Part shown: positions 26,549 to 35,347 of the stretch, one piece after another
Layout: the number at the start of each line of letters is the position of its first letter
Numbering within the stretch: the stretch's first letter is position 1
DNA from: Synergistales bacterium
GTDB lineage: Bacteria; Synergistota; Synergistia; Synergistales; Aminobacteriaceae
Assembly (NCBI GenBank): GCA_025997955.1
Contig: BNVH01000018.1
Coordinates: forward strand, 1 to 46,928
DNA length: 46,928 nucleotides
Direction of reading: 5' to 3'
The notes under the pieces: model-generated
Databases searched by the model: none
What the model was told of the DNA's origin: nothing
Seen by the model: the letters and a program-made list of their open reading frames with translations, nothing else
Made by a program: the position numbers and the translations under genes

Positions 26549-28761
26549 TCAATCAATCACAGCGCCTTTTTTCTGACCTCTTTTCTGATTAAGAACCAAC
26601 AATCCCGCCGCGCTCAACAAACCAAAGCCCGCGTTGCATCCGCTATCCTTACTCTCGCCCGACCTCGTCTCTTCCGGCTGAACGTGAGGCGTCTTTGTCA
26701 TTGGGATGTCGGAGAACTTCATGCCGGCGCTCCCCATTTGCGAGTACGTCTGTACGTAAGCCGCATTGTCGCCTTTTAGCCAATATCCGATTTTTGATAA
26801 AGCGCCCTTTTTCAAAGCCGCGAAGTTTGAAACATTGAATTTTATCCGCAGATACGGTACGGCTACCGACGCGCGGCGCGGCGTAGCCTTGAGGATTATC
26901 TCGCCCATGCCAAGCGCGTAGGCGTAGGACACGTCGGATGCCGCCATACCGCTGAACATCGCGTCCACTTTCGCCGGGTCGCGGCCTGGCTCAAACGGAA
27001 TCAGCAGCCTTGCCGTGACGGTTCCGTCTTCGTTCAGCGTATACAGGATTTCGCACTCGAAAGGGACAGTCGAGAAGTATTGCCTCTCCACGACAGTCGG
27101 CGGCTCTATTCGCACTGCCACAGAGATAACACTCTCGGTCGTTCCGCCTCGCGCCGTAATGGTGTAGAGAACAGGACCGTTCGAGAAGTCCTGAGCGCTC
27201 CCGTTCGCCGGCGACATAGAAGCGCCACTCGGCAGAGTGAAGGCCAACTTCAGAGCTTTCAGATATGAAACGTCCGTGTCGCTCGGGAGGACGATCAGGT
27301 AAGTCCCGTCCGCCTGCCGCTCAGCTCTATAGCTCGCTTCGTTCAGCGTGACGGTTATATCCGTCGGAATTGGGATGACAGGTAGGGGCGTTGGGTCTGG
27401 GTAGGGGTCGGGGGTCGGCGGATTAGGATTAGGGCTCGGATTTGGGCCGCTGCCCGAGTACGCCGCCACTGTGACGGTCTTTACCGTATCGCTTGCCATA
27501 TGTACGACGCCGTCTCTGACTTTATCTCTGACCGCGCGGACGTCATAGTCTCCGTTCGGCAGGCCGGTTATCTCAGACGCGCCGGGCGCGACCCGCGCCC
27601 ATATCGTGTCATGCGACGCTCTATACTCCATTGAGTCGTCGACGTTTGTTATCTTGCCGTCGTCGTTCGCGCTCGTGGCGCAGGCCACGCCTATAGGCGC
27701 TGTCTCTGCTGAGACGATAGAAATTTTTATAAAATTCCCCGCGAAATCCGTTACATTATCGGCGTTTATTTCTTCGGCGAATATATTGAGCGAGTCAACC
27801 CCGATGGCAAAACCGTCCGGCAATGTCACAGAAATATCCGAGCCGCTATCGGAAGCCGATGACTTGAGCACACCCCATATTTTTTGAGCGCTCCGGTATC
27901 GTCCGAGATTATCGCCGAAAGCTTTTTCCCGACAATCGCGCCACTCCCCGAATAATCGAATTTTATAGTCCTATTTTCGATAGAAATCGGCGTCACGCTC
28001 GTCAGATTAAGGTCGGAGCTCGAAACGGTCAACTTCAAGGCGCCGGTCGGAGCGCCGACATCTTCTAAAACAGATCTTACGGTTGTTGGCTTGCCGCCCG
28101 ATGCGGCGGATGTGAAGATTACATTTGATAGTTTTAAAATGAAAGCGGGACGGACGGCTCTCGTATTACTCGTGAGGATACCTGTCGCGATGATACCGCC
28201 ATTGTCGGCTACGATGATTACTCTACCATTAACGGGCGACCGCAACCACCAACCGGTAGAAAACTCCCTCACGTAAAACGCCACATCCTTGGCCTCTTCC
28301 GTGCTGAGGGGCCAGAATCTGGCGTTTTGGATTTCCGGGCCGGCTATTCCGTCCGATAGCGTATGCGGGGTAACCACATCTTGTTCGCCGAGATTGGCGC
28401 TCGAATAGGCGTTGTTCATAGCTTCCTGCAAGATACTTCCCGAATAGTTATTATTGCTTCCAAAGGCGGAAATGGCAAACTCGTAACCATTCGACAGCAA
28501 CAACGTCATAGTCCCGGCCTTGCTCGCGATGCCTGTGCCGTTATATCCTATGACGTTCCATTGTTTCCCCGCGAAGCCTATGGTCGTGACATCTTTTAGC
28601 GCGGGGCCGCCGCCGTCATTGACGCTTGGCGTGTTCCCTTTCCCCACGGTCACCGAATTGAATCCGGGATATATTTTTACATCGCCGCGCGCGGCGCTTG
28701 TTGCGCCTATGACAATAAACAAAAGCAAAGCCGCTACGCGTAGAAATTTAATGCTTCCCAT
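26549..28761 (-). pseudogene. Frameshifted Synergist-CTERM surface protein with DUF6273-like domain
   Basis: One gene read in two frames. It starts at ATG 28761 (AAGGGGG eight bases upstream) with a signal peptide (MGSIKFLRVAALLLF...), then a DUF6273-like domain with WWLRSP and RPAFILKL. Near 27885 the frame moves at a run of six A on the coding strand: the first frame goes on to a stop at 27826, while the natural continuation (KIWGVLKSSASD...) lies in the -1 frame. One extra A would join them into about 737 residues. The second part has a Pro-rich linker (near 27375-27445), a domain with VVERQYFS, and ends in the Synergist-CTERM tail (GCNAGFGLL...). It could be a pseudogene, a phase-variable gene, a case of slippage, or a sequencing error. 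Ligand unknown; it is probably surface-exposed. Confidence 0.8.
27880..27885 (-). other. A6 homopolymer at the frameshift site
   Basis: Six A on the coding strand follow CTC. Reading seven A restores one continuous frame across a domain whose sequence otherwise runs on without a gap (SDDTGALKK, then IWGVLKSS). This is the site where the two halves of the surface gene part. Confidence 0.75.
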
Positions 28762-28838
28762 TTGCGCGTCCCCCTTATGAATATCATTCAAAACCCAGAA
28801 TAGATTTTATCGCCAACTGGCTCAAATATGTTAAAATA

Positions 28839-28844
28839 TATAAT
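28839..28844 (+). promoter_or_regulatory. Likely -10 element for flgHIJ
   Basis: TATAAT lies 51 bases before flgH in a very AT-rich divergent region. No clear -35 and no flagellar sigma-28 or sigma-54 consensus could be made out. Confidence 0.35.
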
Positions 28845-28895
28845 ATTATTTTTAAGATTTTATTTTGGAGTTTTTTTAATTATGGAGGCGGCGAC

Positions 28896-29498
28896 GTGAT
28901 GAATGACAAAAAGATAAAAAACAAATTATATGCCGCGCTTGCGGCGGCTGTTTTCTCCGCGGTGATTTTGCCTTGCGTTAAAGGCGAGGCGGTATCGCTT
29001 TGGAATGACACCAACAACATGGTGGCGGATCCGCGTCCGAGCCGGGCGGGGGACATAGTCACAGTATTGGTGAACGAGCAGACAAACACGAAAGACGAGG
29101 CCACGACGGATCTTCAAAAGTCGTCTAGTAACTCGGTAAGCGATGGTACCGGCATTCTGAGGTTCATCCGCGCTCTCGCCCTCGACACCTCAAGCGAGGC
29201 CAATGGGGACAGCTCTGTCGAGCGTAAGCACTACGGGCGCACGACGCTCTCCTGCCTCGTCACGGATGTTTTACCCAATGGAAACCTCGTAATAGAGGGC
29301 ACCCGAGACGTCCAGACCAGCGAAGAGACGCTACAGCTTCAACTCACGGGCGTCATCAGGCCGCAGGACGTAAACGCCAACAACCAAGTGCCGAGCAACC
29401 TCGTGGCCAACGCCGAGCTTGCTATAAAAGGCAAGGGCGCGCTCACCCGGACGCAAAAGACCGGCATCATAACGAAGATTCTCCAGACGATATTCTAA
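28896..29498 (+). CDS. flgH: Flagellar L-ring protein FlgH
   Basis: Forms the outer-membrane ring around the flagellar rod, which shows that the cell has an outer membrane. The 200-residue protein has an export signal (about 1-30, ending PCVKG), then the FlgH motifs SLWNDTNN, GDIVTVLVNEQT, and the C-terminal VIEGTRDV and LTGVIRPQDV. A Cys in the signal (ILPC) is not a good lipobox. The start is GTG at 28896, seven bases after GGAGG; the ATG at 28899 is almost as good. It is followed by flgI after two bases. The usual upstream genes flgF, flgG and flgA are not here, because a minus-strand surface gene adjoins instead. Confidence 0.92.
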   Translation: MMNDKKIKNKLYAALAAAVFSAVILPCVKGEAVSLWNDTNNMVADPRPSRAGDIVTVLVNEQTNTKDEATTDLQKSSSNSVSDGTGILRFIRALALDTSSEANGDSSVERKHYGRTTLSCLVTDVLPNGNLVIEGTRDVQTSEETLQLQLTGVIRPQDVNANNQVPSNLVANAELAIKGKGALTRTQKTGIITKILQTIF

Positions 29499-29500
29499 TC

Positions 29501-30643
29501 ATGAGATATAAATACATACTCTTACTCGCTTTGCTTCTGTCCGCGCTAAGTATCGGCGCGTCTTGGGGCGCTTCTTCCCGTGCTTTGGACGACATGGATT
29601 TTTCTTACGTTCACCCCTTGGTGCGCATAAAAGATATAGCGGATCTTGAGGGCGCTAGGTCAAACCAGCTCACCGGCATAGGTGTGGTGATGGGTTTGGC
29701 CGGGACTGGCGACAAGGCGCCTATGGCTATGCAGATGATGAAAAACGTCCTCAACCAGTATGGCCTGAGCGTTCCGCAAAATACCATACGCAGCAAAAAT
29801 ATCGCCGTGGTATCTATTACGGCTGAGCTGCCGCCTTACGTGAGGCCGGGTCAGACTATCGACATAAGCGTGAACGCCATGGGAGACGCCAAGAGCCTCC
29901 AGGGCGGCACATTGCTCCAGGCTCCCTTGAAAGCCGCTGACGGTCGCGTTTACGCCGTAGCTCAGGGGCCGGTGCTCGTTGGGGGCTACACCGCCGGCGG
30001 AAGCACCGCCACTACGACAAAAAACATCCCGACAGCTGGGCGGGTTCCAAACGGCGCGATAGTCGAGCGCGACGTACCGACAGACTACGCCGACGGCGGA
30101 CAGTTAGCTATCCTCTTGCGCCAACCAGACTTTACCACAGCGCAGAGAATCACCGACACGTTAAACTCAACTTTTGGCGCTATAGCTCATCCGGCTGACG
30201 CCGGGCGTATCATCGTGGACTTGCCGCCTCAGTACGTCGGCGCGCCCACGGCGTTCATAGCCAAAATGGAAAAACTCGAAGTGGAGCCTGATGTAAACGC
30301 GCGCGTCGCGGTAAACGAGCGCACGGGCACGGTCGTGATGGGCGGAGACGTCAAAATAAGCTCAGTCGCCGTGGCGCACGGCAATCTCACAGTATCTGTG
30401 ACGGAGGACACCGCAACGTCCCAGCCCGGCGCGTTCTCGGGCGGCGCTACAGCCCAGAATACGAGCACGAACGTGGACGTAAACGAGGAAAAGGCGAGCC
30501 TTATAGCCTTGCCTGCCACGACGACCGTCAAAGACCTCGTAAAAGTCATCAACGCCACGGGCGCCACGCCACGCGACGTCATAGAGATTTTGCAGGCTAT
30601 AAACGAAGCGGGCGCTCTTCACGGCCAGCTTATAAATATGTAA
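29501..30643 (+). CDS. flgI: Flagellar P-ring protein FlgI
   Basis: The periplasmic ring around the flagellar rod, 380 residues, the family's normal length. It has a clear Sec signal (MRYKYILLLALLLSALS...SWG), then VRIKDIADLEGAR, NQLTGIGVVMGLAGTGDK, NIAVVSITAELP and GQTIDISVNAMGDAKSL, all hallmarks of FlgI, and a C-terminal TVKDLVKVINATGATPRD. No Shine-Dalgarno is seen before the ATG; the start sits two bases after flgH, so it is probably translated by coupling. Confidence 0.95.
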   Translation: MRYKYILLLALLLSALSIGASWGASSRALDDMDFSYVHPLVRIKDIADLEGARSNQLTGIGVVMGLAGTGDKAPMAMQMMKNVLNQYGLSVPQNTIRSKNIAVVSITAELPPYVRPGQTIDISVNAMGDAKSLQGGTLLQAPLKAADGRVYAVAQGPVLVGGYTAGGSTATTTKNIPTAGRVPNGAIVERDVPTDYADGGQLAILLRQPDFTTAQRITDTLNSTFGAIAHPADAGRIIVDLPPQYVGAPTAFIAKMEKLEVEPDVNARVAVNERTGTVVMGGDVKISSVAVAHGNLTVSVTEDTATSQPGAFSGGATAQNTSTNVDVNEEKASLIALPATTTVKDLVKVINATGATPRDVIEILQAINEAGALHGQLINM

Positions 30644-30677
30644 GCGCCGCGAACTACGCTACGAAAAGGGTGAGCAA

Positions 30678-31106
30678 ATGACCGCCATTGATACATATAA
30701 CGTAAGACCGATAAGCACTGAGGTCTCCAAAGAAGTCCACGACACGCGCGAAGCCCGCAAGCTCAAGGAGGCCTGCCAACAGTTCGAGTCTATTTTATGG
30801 GCTCAGATGATGAAAAAGGCTAAGGCGAACGCCCGTTCTATGGGCAGTATAGACGGAGAGGAACGCAAACGCCCCTGGGCGCAGATGGAGGACCTGTCGC
30901 TTGAAATGGCATGTGAGGACTTGGCTAAAAGCGGCGGAACGGGCCTGTGGGAGGTGCTTTACAGTAGCCTCGTAAAGGGCTTGGAGTCGGAGCTCAAGAC
31001 TAAGGCATTAGCCGCCGAGAGAGCCGAAGCCGCAAGCGCCTACCAAAAATCCACTCTCCGCGAGGACTACAGCGTGAGAGCTAAGGATTCGCTTGATGCT
31101 TTCTGA
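30678..31106 (+). CDS. flgJ: Rod-binding protein FlgJ (single-domain form)
   Basis: A 142-residue protein consisting only of the rod-binding domain of FlgJ, which caps the growing rod in the periplasm; the muramidase half found in enteric FlgJ is absent, as in many non-enteric bacteria. Marks are KLKEACQQFESILWAQMMKKA and the late AKSGGTGLWEVLYSSL. The start is ATG at 30678, with AAGGGTGAG upstream. Its 3' end overlaps the start of the Cys-cluster gene. No other muramidase is seen in the window. Confidence 0.88.
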   Translation: MTAIDTYNVRPISTEVSKEVHDTREARKLKEACQQFESILWAQMMKKAKANARSMGSIDGEERKRPWAQMEDLSLEMACEDLAKSGGTGLWEVLYSSLVKGLESELKTKALAAERAEAASAYQKSTLREDYSVRAKDSLDAF

Positions 31107-31572
31107 TACCAATGGCGTTGAATCAGAAGAATCCGAAAAGCCTGAGTGGTGGAGCGGTGGCGTCCGCTTTGAATGCCTTGGCTGCGGGCGATGTTGCGGA
31201 GGGGCGCCTGGGGCTATTTTCTTTACGGTCGAGGAAGAAGACCGCATAATAAACAACGTAGAGATAAACGGCTCGAAATTCACTCGCGATGAGTTTCGGG
31301 CTTTGTTTGTCACTAACAGATGGGGACGGCCAAGCTTCAAGGAGCGTCCAAACGGCGATTGCGTTTTTTTTGACGCGCAGACCAAAAAATGCAAAATCTA
31401 CCTTTTGCGTCCCTCACAGTGTGCGCTCTTTCCGTTTTGGCCGTCCGTCATGGAGTCGGCTGAGAGTTGGACGTCAGAGTCTCGACGTTGCCTAGGCATG
31501 AACGACGGGCCTCTTTGGGAAGCTGAGAATATAAAGTTTCTTTTATCGAAAAGTCCGTTTGAGGACTTGTAA
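31096..31572 (+). CDS. YkgJ-family cysteine-cluster protein
   Basis: A 158-residue protein with the putative Zn/Fe-chelating Cys cluster of the YkgJ family: CLGCGRCCGG (about 28-37), then GDCVFFD, KKCKIYLLRPSQCALFPFWP, and a final RRCLG. The exact function of this family is not known; it may act in metal handling or modify a flagellar protein. The start is ATG at 31096, 11 bases before the flgJ stop, so the two overlap. It lies between flgJ and panB, all in one direction, and may be co-transcribed with the flagellar genes. Confidence 0.8.
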   Translation: MLSDTNGVESEESEKPEWWSGGVRFECLGCGRCCGGAPGAIFFTVEEEDRIINNVEINGSKFTRDEFRALFVTNRWGRPSFKERPNGDCVFFDAQTKKCKIYLLRPSQCALFPFWPSVMESAESWTSESRRCLGMNDGPLWEAENIKFLLSKSPFEDL

Positions 31573-31599
31573 GATAAATCTAAGAAGGGATGGTTCACT

Positions 31600-32460
31600 A
31601 TGGCAAAGAAAAAAGGACGCCTTGATTTTCTGGAAATGAAGAAGAACAATGAAAAGGTCGCTTGGATAACCGCTTACGACTTCCCCACCGCCATGTTCGC
31701 CGAAGCTGCCGGCATGGATATGATCCTTGTGGGCGACTCGCTTGGCATGATTGTCTTAGGATACCAAGGCACCATACCTGTAACGATGGACGACTGTATC
31801 AGCCACTGTCAAGCGGTTCGCAGGGGCGCGCCAAATACTTTTGTTATGGGCGACATGCCGTTCGGCTCCTACCAAATCTCGGACTCCGACGCCGTGGCCA
31901 ACGCCGTCCGCTTCTTTAAGGAGGCTGACGTGGACGCCGTCAAGCTTGAGGGCGGAGTGCGCGTGGAGAGCAAGCTGAGAGCTATAGCCGAAAGCGGCGT
32001 GTTGGTTTGCGGCCATATAGGGCTTACGCCTCAGAGCTCGGGGCCTATGGGCGGGTTCAAGGCTCAGGGCGTCACGCCTGAGAGCGCGCGGTTCGTCTTG
32101 GACGACGCGTTAGCTGTCGAGAGAGCCGGGGCTTACGCGCTGCTGCTTGAGGGCATCCCGCCGGAGCTGACGGAGTTTATCCATAAGCGCCTGTCTATTC
32201 CAGTATACTCCATCGGCGCCGGGCTTCCCTGCGACGGACAGCTCATTATATGCGGGGACATGCTGGGCCAGTTCCAGGCGTTCACGCCCAAATTCGTCAA
32301 GAAGTACGCAAATGTCGCGGAAGTGGTCACAAACGCTTTCAAAAACTACGTCGACGACGTAAAGACAGGTAAATTCCCCGAAGACCAGCACGTGTATCAC
32401 ATCCGCAAAGGCTGCGAGACCGAGTACGCCGCCATGCTGAAAGAATACGAAAAGAAATAA
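31600..32460 (+). CDS. panB: 3-methyl-2-oxobutanoate hydroxymethyltransferase (PanB)
   Basis: Makes ketopantoate from 2-oxoisovalerate with methylene-tetrahydrofolate, the first step of pantothenate and CoA synthesis. The 286-residue protein has the family marks AYDFPTAMFAEAAG, LVGDSLGMIVLG (metal-binding Asp), VKLEGG, HIGLTPQS and SIGAGLPCDGQ. The start is ATG at 31600 with AAGGGA upstream. panC and panD are not in the window. A terminator hairpin follows after 42 bases. It is the last gene in the row beginning at flgH. Confidence 0.96.
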   Translation: MAKKKGRLDFLEMKKNNEKVAWITAYDFPTAMFAEAAGMDMILVGDSLGMIVLGYQGTIPVTMDDCISHCQAVRRGAPNTFVMGDMPFGSYQISDSDAVANAVRFFKEADVDAVKLEGGVRVESKLRAIAESGVLVCGHIGLTPQSSGPMGGFKAQGVTPESARFVLDDALAVERAGAYALLLEGIPPELTEFIHKRLSIPVYSIGAGLPCDGQLIICGDMLGQFQAFTPKFVKKYANVAEVVTNAFKNYVDDVKTGKFPEDQHVYHIRKGCETEYAAMLKEYEKK

Positions 32461-32502
32461 CGTGGATAGCGGCGGTTAATCGCGCCCGTTTTTGTGGCAC
32501 AA

Positions 32503-32533
32503 GGGCGAGCCTTTGACTCGCCCAATTTTATTT
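32503..32533 (+). terminator. Intrinsic terminator after panB
   Basis: GGGCGAG (32503-32509) pairs with CTCGCCC (32517-32523) around a 7-base loop, then AATTTTATTT. The rest of the 287-bp gap up to 32747 is AT-rich with no gene that I can see. Confidence 0.65.
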
Positions 32534-32747
32534 GTTGATTCCGTTTAATTTTGAATTTCCATTTTGACTTTCCATTGACTCTTGTTCGCAGAATTGGTAT
32601 ATTTTAATATGAATGTATTTATTTTGTAATGTTGATATTATTATTTTGTGTCATCTTCAAAGTGTTCTATTTCATTTTTATTTATTAAACAGTTTTAAAG
32701 AATACCGGACAGAAAATTAGCGTCGATAGGGTGAGAGGTGATCTTCT

Positions 32748-33710
32748 TTGAACGATATGACTGAACGACTTGGTCTTTACGCGGTGGGTCGGATGTCCGC
32801 GCCTTTGCCGCAACTGCTCTTTAGAGAACAGTTCAGCGGGGATACGGGGTTGGGAGCGCACTTAGAAGTGACTGAAGACTTCCCGAAGGCGGGAAAGACT
32901 ATAGGCTTGCAGGTTCGTTCAGACGAAAGCACCCGATTGGAGCGCAGCGCGCGGGGCTATATATACCGAGGCGAAATGTCGCACTTGGTATATTGGCTTC
33001 AGCACTCCGTGCCTGTTCTTGTAATGATACATGAACACGAAAGCGATAAGCTTTTATGGGAGTTTGTGAGCGCGAATAACGTCGAGGTAGAGGGCGCCGA
33101 GTGGGAGATGGTCGTTCCTTTTGACCAGATTTACAATTCCGACTCAGCCCCAACTATAGCGGCTTTGCCTTGCTACAGTCCGCATTTAGCCAGACTCGCC
33201 ATAGACAAGCCTTGGATGGATCTAATAGCGGAAGGAAAGACTTTGTCTCTTGAAGTGGATGAGTGGATAAATCGTCCTTCCGCCCGCGGCCGTCTGCGGT
33301 TTTGCGTATCGGCTAAAGGAGGCGCTCTTGACGCCGTCTATGACTGGGCGTTTCAAACCGACTCGGATATGCCTTATTCTTTTCGCTTGTCATCTCTTTT
33401 CCCTTGGGCCAATCTTTGTATTGACGAGGAGTTTTATCGGAATAAAGGCGCTTATATAGACGGCCTCTCAGAGAGCGTCATTCGTCCTTGGACGGTAGAG
33501 GCCGGGGAAATAGCGCGATTTATGTTAAAATTCTCGTTGAATGACCTCGGAAACTCCTTTTTAAACGCGGAGCGGTTTTTGAGGCGAGGGGATTTTCCTA
33601 GCGCCGATGGTGATACAGGAGAGCGCGAAAATCGCGCGGCTTTGGATACCAATGACGCTTGGAGGATATACGCGAGCGGAATGAAATATCGGTTATATGA
33701 GGATGTCTGA
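32748..33710 (+). CDS. DUF4365-like protein with altered nuclease residues
   Basis: A 320-residue protein of uncertain function. Residues 1-120 resemble DUF4365, a PD-(D/E)XK-type domain: an N-terminal TERLGLYAVG, then GDTGLGAHLEV (D32, E40), GLQVRS (Q55, R57) and VYWLQHSVPVLVMI. DUF4365 members I know have D-x-G-(I/V)-D and Q-(V/I)-K; here the second Asp is Gly36 and the Lys is Arg57, so catalysis may be lost or changed. Residues 130-320 are unrecognised. The start is TTG at 32748, with GAGAGGTGAT upstream; the next ATG (32757) is further off. It stands alone before an HD-GYP gene. The DUF4365 call is my reading and needs a profile search. Confidence 0.55.
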   Translation: MNDMTERLGLYAVGRMSAPLPQLLFREQFSGDTGLGAHLEVTEDFPKAGKTIGLQVRSDESTRLERSARGYIYRGEMSHLVYWLQHSVPVLVMIHEHESDKLLWEFVSANNVEVEGAEWEMVVPFDQIYNSDSAPTIAALPCYSPHLARLAIDKPWMDLIAEGKTLSLEVDEWINRPSARGRLRFCVSAKGGALDAVYDWAFQTDSDMPYSFRLSSLFPWANLCIDEEFYRNKGAYIDGLSESVIRPWTVEAGEIARFMLKFSLNDLGNSFLNAERFLRRGDFPSADGDTGERENRAALDTNDAWRIYASGMKYRLYEDV

Positions 33711-33752
33711 ATTTTTGAGTTTTTTTGAATTTTTGAGTTTTTTTGAATTTTT
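33708..33752 (+). repeat. 18-nt tandem repeat
   Basis: Two full copies and one partial copy of TGAATTTTTGAGTTTTTT. The first copy contains the stop codon of the DUF4365-like gene. The repeat lies between that gene and the HD-GYP gene and could act as a weak T-rich terminator; no stem is seen. Confidence 0.75.
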
Positions 33753-33790
33753 ATTGAAGGTTCTGTGTGGGAGCGAGGTGCAAATGCAAT

Positions 33791-34996
33791 ATGTCTGACG
33801 AGATTGGTGGTTTGGGAGAAAGTTCCTGCGCTAGAATATTCAGGAGACGAATCTCTCTTGAAGAACTGCGCGAGTATACCAGTAGCACGGCTCGTGTGGC
33901 CGACGATGTCTTAACCGAACGCGGCACAATTCTCCTGCCGAGAGGGGCTGAGCTTGCCTCTCTTATCTCGTCCGTCGATAATTTAGAAAAAACACTCCAA
34001 CGCTGGGGAATTTTCTCTATTCCGATAGTTATCGAAAATACGCTTGATATAAATGAACTCGAGAACATTTTACATAAGTCTGAGGTTCAATCAGCGATTA
34101 TAGATCCAGAGTTGGCTCACGAGACGGTCGAACAGATAGGCAATGTCTATGGGCACATATCTGAGGGAGCCTGTACGCCGGAAGATGTCTCCAACTTGGC
34201 CGAACAGGGCAAAAAGTTAGCCAAAGAAGTCGTAGACGCGCCGCAGGTCATGCTTTGTCTCGGTAAAGTGAAAAGCTGGGACGAGTATACTTACAAACAT
34301 TCCCTGAACGTAACGCTCCTTGGGGGTTATTTGGCCGGTAAAATGTTCCCCAACAATATCGAGATAGCCGAACAACTCTCCATAGGCGGAATTTTGCACG
34401 ATCTGGGCAAAGCCCTCGTTCCGCAGAACGTGCTGAATAAACCGGGAAAACTCACAGATGAAGAATTTGAGATAATGAAGCAACACCCAGGCTTCGGAGA
34501 GCAAATAGCCGTACAAAACGGCGTCACCGACCCCGCTATTTTGGCCGTAATTCGAGGTCACCATGAGCGTTTTGGCGGCGGCGGCTACCCTGACGGATTA
34601 GTGGGCAACGATATACCTCAAGCGGGCAGAATAGCCGCCGTGGCTGATGTTTTTGACGCGCTCACAGCTCGGCGGGTCTACAAAGAGCCTATGGCCAGCC
34701 GCGCGGCGGTCAATATCATGGTGGGGAACATGGGGGCGCATTTTGATACAGATGTCGTTCGAACTTTGCTTCTATCTATCGGTCTCTACCCCCCTGGCAC
34801 AGTGGTCGAGCTTTCTGATGGCAGTATGGGCATAGTAGTCGGCGCCCGTGATAAAGACCTCATGCGTCCCTCTGTGTCACTCCAGATAGACAAAATGGGA
34901 TATAAGGTTAATAAAATGCAAATAATAGATCTGAGCCTTTCCGAGGAGCTTTTTGTGCAGCGCGCGCTCTCTGATGTCGGCAAGATAGCTAGCTAA
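33791..34996 (+). CDS. HD-GYP cyclic-di-GMP phosphodiesterase
   Basis: A 401-residue cytoplasmic enzyme that should hydrolyse c-di-GMP, lowering the signal that favours sessile life. The C-terminal HD-GYP domain shows YKHSLNVT, H203-D204 in LHDLGK, KQHPGFGE, H257-H258 in HHERFGGGGYPDGL (the GYP motif with extra Gly), and VADVFDALTARR. The N-terminal 150 residues (RISLEELREYTSST..., LLPRGAELAS) are a DUF3391-like region of unknown ligand. The start is ATG at 33791, behind GAGGTG; a GTG at 33767 with GAAGG six bases upstream is also possible. With flagellar genes nearby, a role in motility choice is likely but unproven. Confidence 0.9.
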   Translation: MSDEIGGLGESSCARIFRRRISLEELREYTSSTARVADDVLTERGTILLPRGAELASLISSVDNLEKTLQRWGIFSIPIVIENTLDINELENILHKSEVQSAIIDPELAHETVEQIGNVYGHISEGACTPEDVSNLAEQGKKLAKEVVDAPQVMLCLGKVKSWDEYTYKHSLNVTLLGGYLAGKMFPNNIEIAEQLSIGGILHDLGKALVPQNVLNKPGKLTDEEFEIMKQHPGFGEQIAVQNGVTDPAILAVIRGHHERFGGGGYPDGLVGNDIPQAGRIAAVADVFDALTARRVYKEPMASRAAVNIMVGNMGAHFDTDVVRTLLLSIGLYPPGTVVELSDGSMGIVVGARDKDLMRPSVSLQIDKMGYKVNKMQIIDLSLSEELFVQRALSDVGKIAS

Positions 34997-35021
34997 AACA
35001 GAAATATCGGCTTAAACTTGG

Positions 35022-35065
35022 TAATTTTGTGTCTGAATTGCTGATGCAATTCAGACACAAAATTA
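35022..35065. repeat. 20-bp perfect hairpin palindrome
   Basis: Arms 35022-35041 and 35046-35065 pair without mismatch around a 4-base loop (TGAT). It lies between the HD-GYP stop and korD. There is no T-run after the stem on either strand, so it is not a plain terminator. Such cruciform-forming palindromes are targets for SbcCD. Confidence 0.85.
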
Positions 35066-35131
35066 AGTAAAATACAATGGATGGTAGACAATGCACAAAA
35101 CAATAGATTATGGAAGGGGTGTGCTGTCACA

Positions 35132-35347
35132 GTGGCGAAATTCAAGATTGACGTCAATAGCGCTTGGTGTAAAGGGTGCGGTCTTTGTGTGGGGATTTGC
35201 CCTAAGTCCGTTTTAGAGATAAGCGTTCGCATGAAATCTGATGCGGTGCGTGATGGAGATTGTGTAGGATGTCGGCAATGCGAGAACATATGCCCTGATT
35301 TGGCCATTACGGTCACGGAGCGAGAGGAGGATGAGAAGAATGGCTGA
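35132..35347 (+). CDS. korD: 2-oxoacid:ferredoxin oxidoreductase, ferredoxin-like delta subunit
   Basis: A 71-residue 2[4Fe-4S] ferredoxin subunit that takes electrons from the TPP enzyme. The cluster ligands are C13, C16, C19, C23 and C44, C47, C50, C54, both CxxCxxCxxxC. The start is GTG at 35132 behind AAGGGGTG; an in-frame ATG at 35081 would add 17 residues with no ribosome site. Its stop overlaps the next gene by eight bases. It heads the order delta, alpha, beta, gamma, the usual korDABC layout of 2-oxoglutarate or related 2-oxoacid oxidoreductases. Confidence 0.9.
   Translation: MAKFKIDVNSAWCKGCGLCVGICPKSVLEISVRMKSDAVRDGDCVGCRQCENICPDLAITVTEREEDEKNG

Noticed and set aside
27870..27895. 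Programmed -1 ribosomal frameshift at the A6 tract
   Set aside because: The tract is CTC AAA AAA TAT, so the heptamer lacks the first matching base for tandem slippage, and no downstream stimulatory hairpin was recognised. DNA or transcript slippage, decay or sequence error is more likely.
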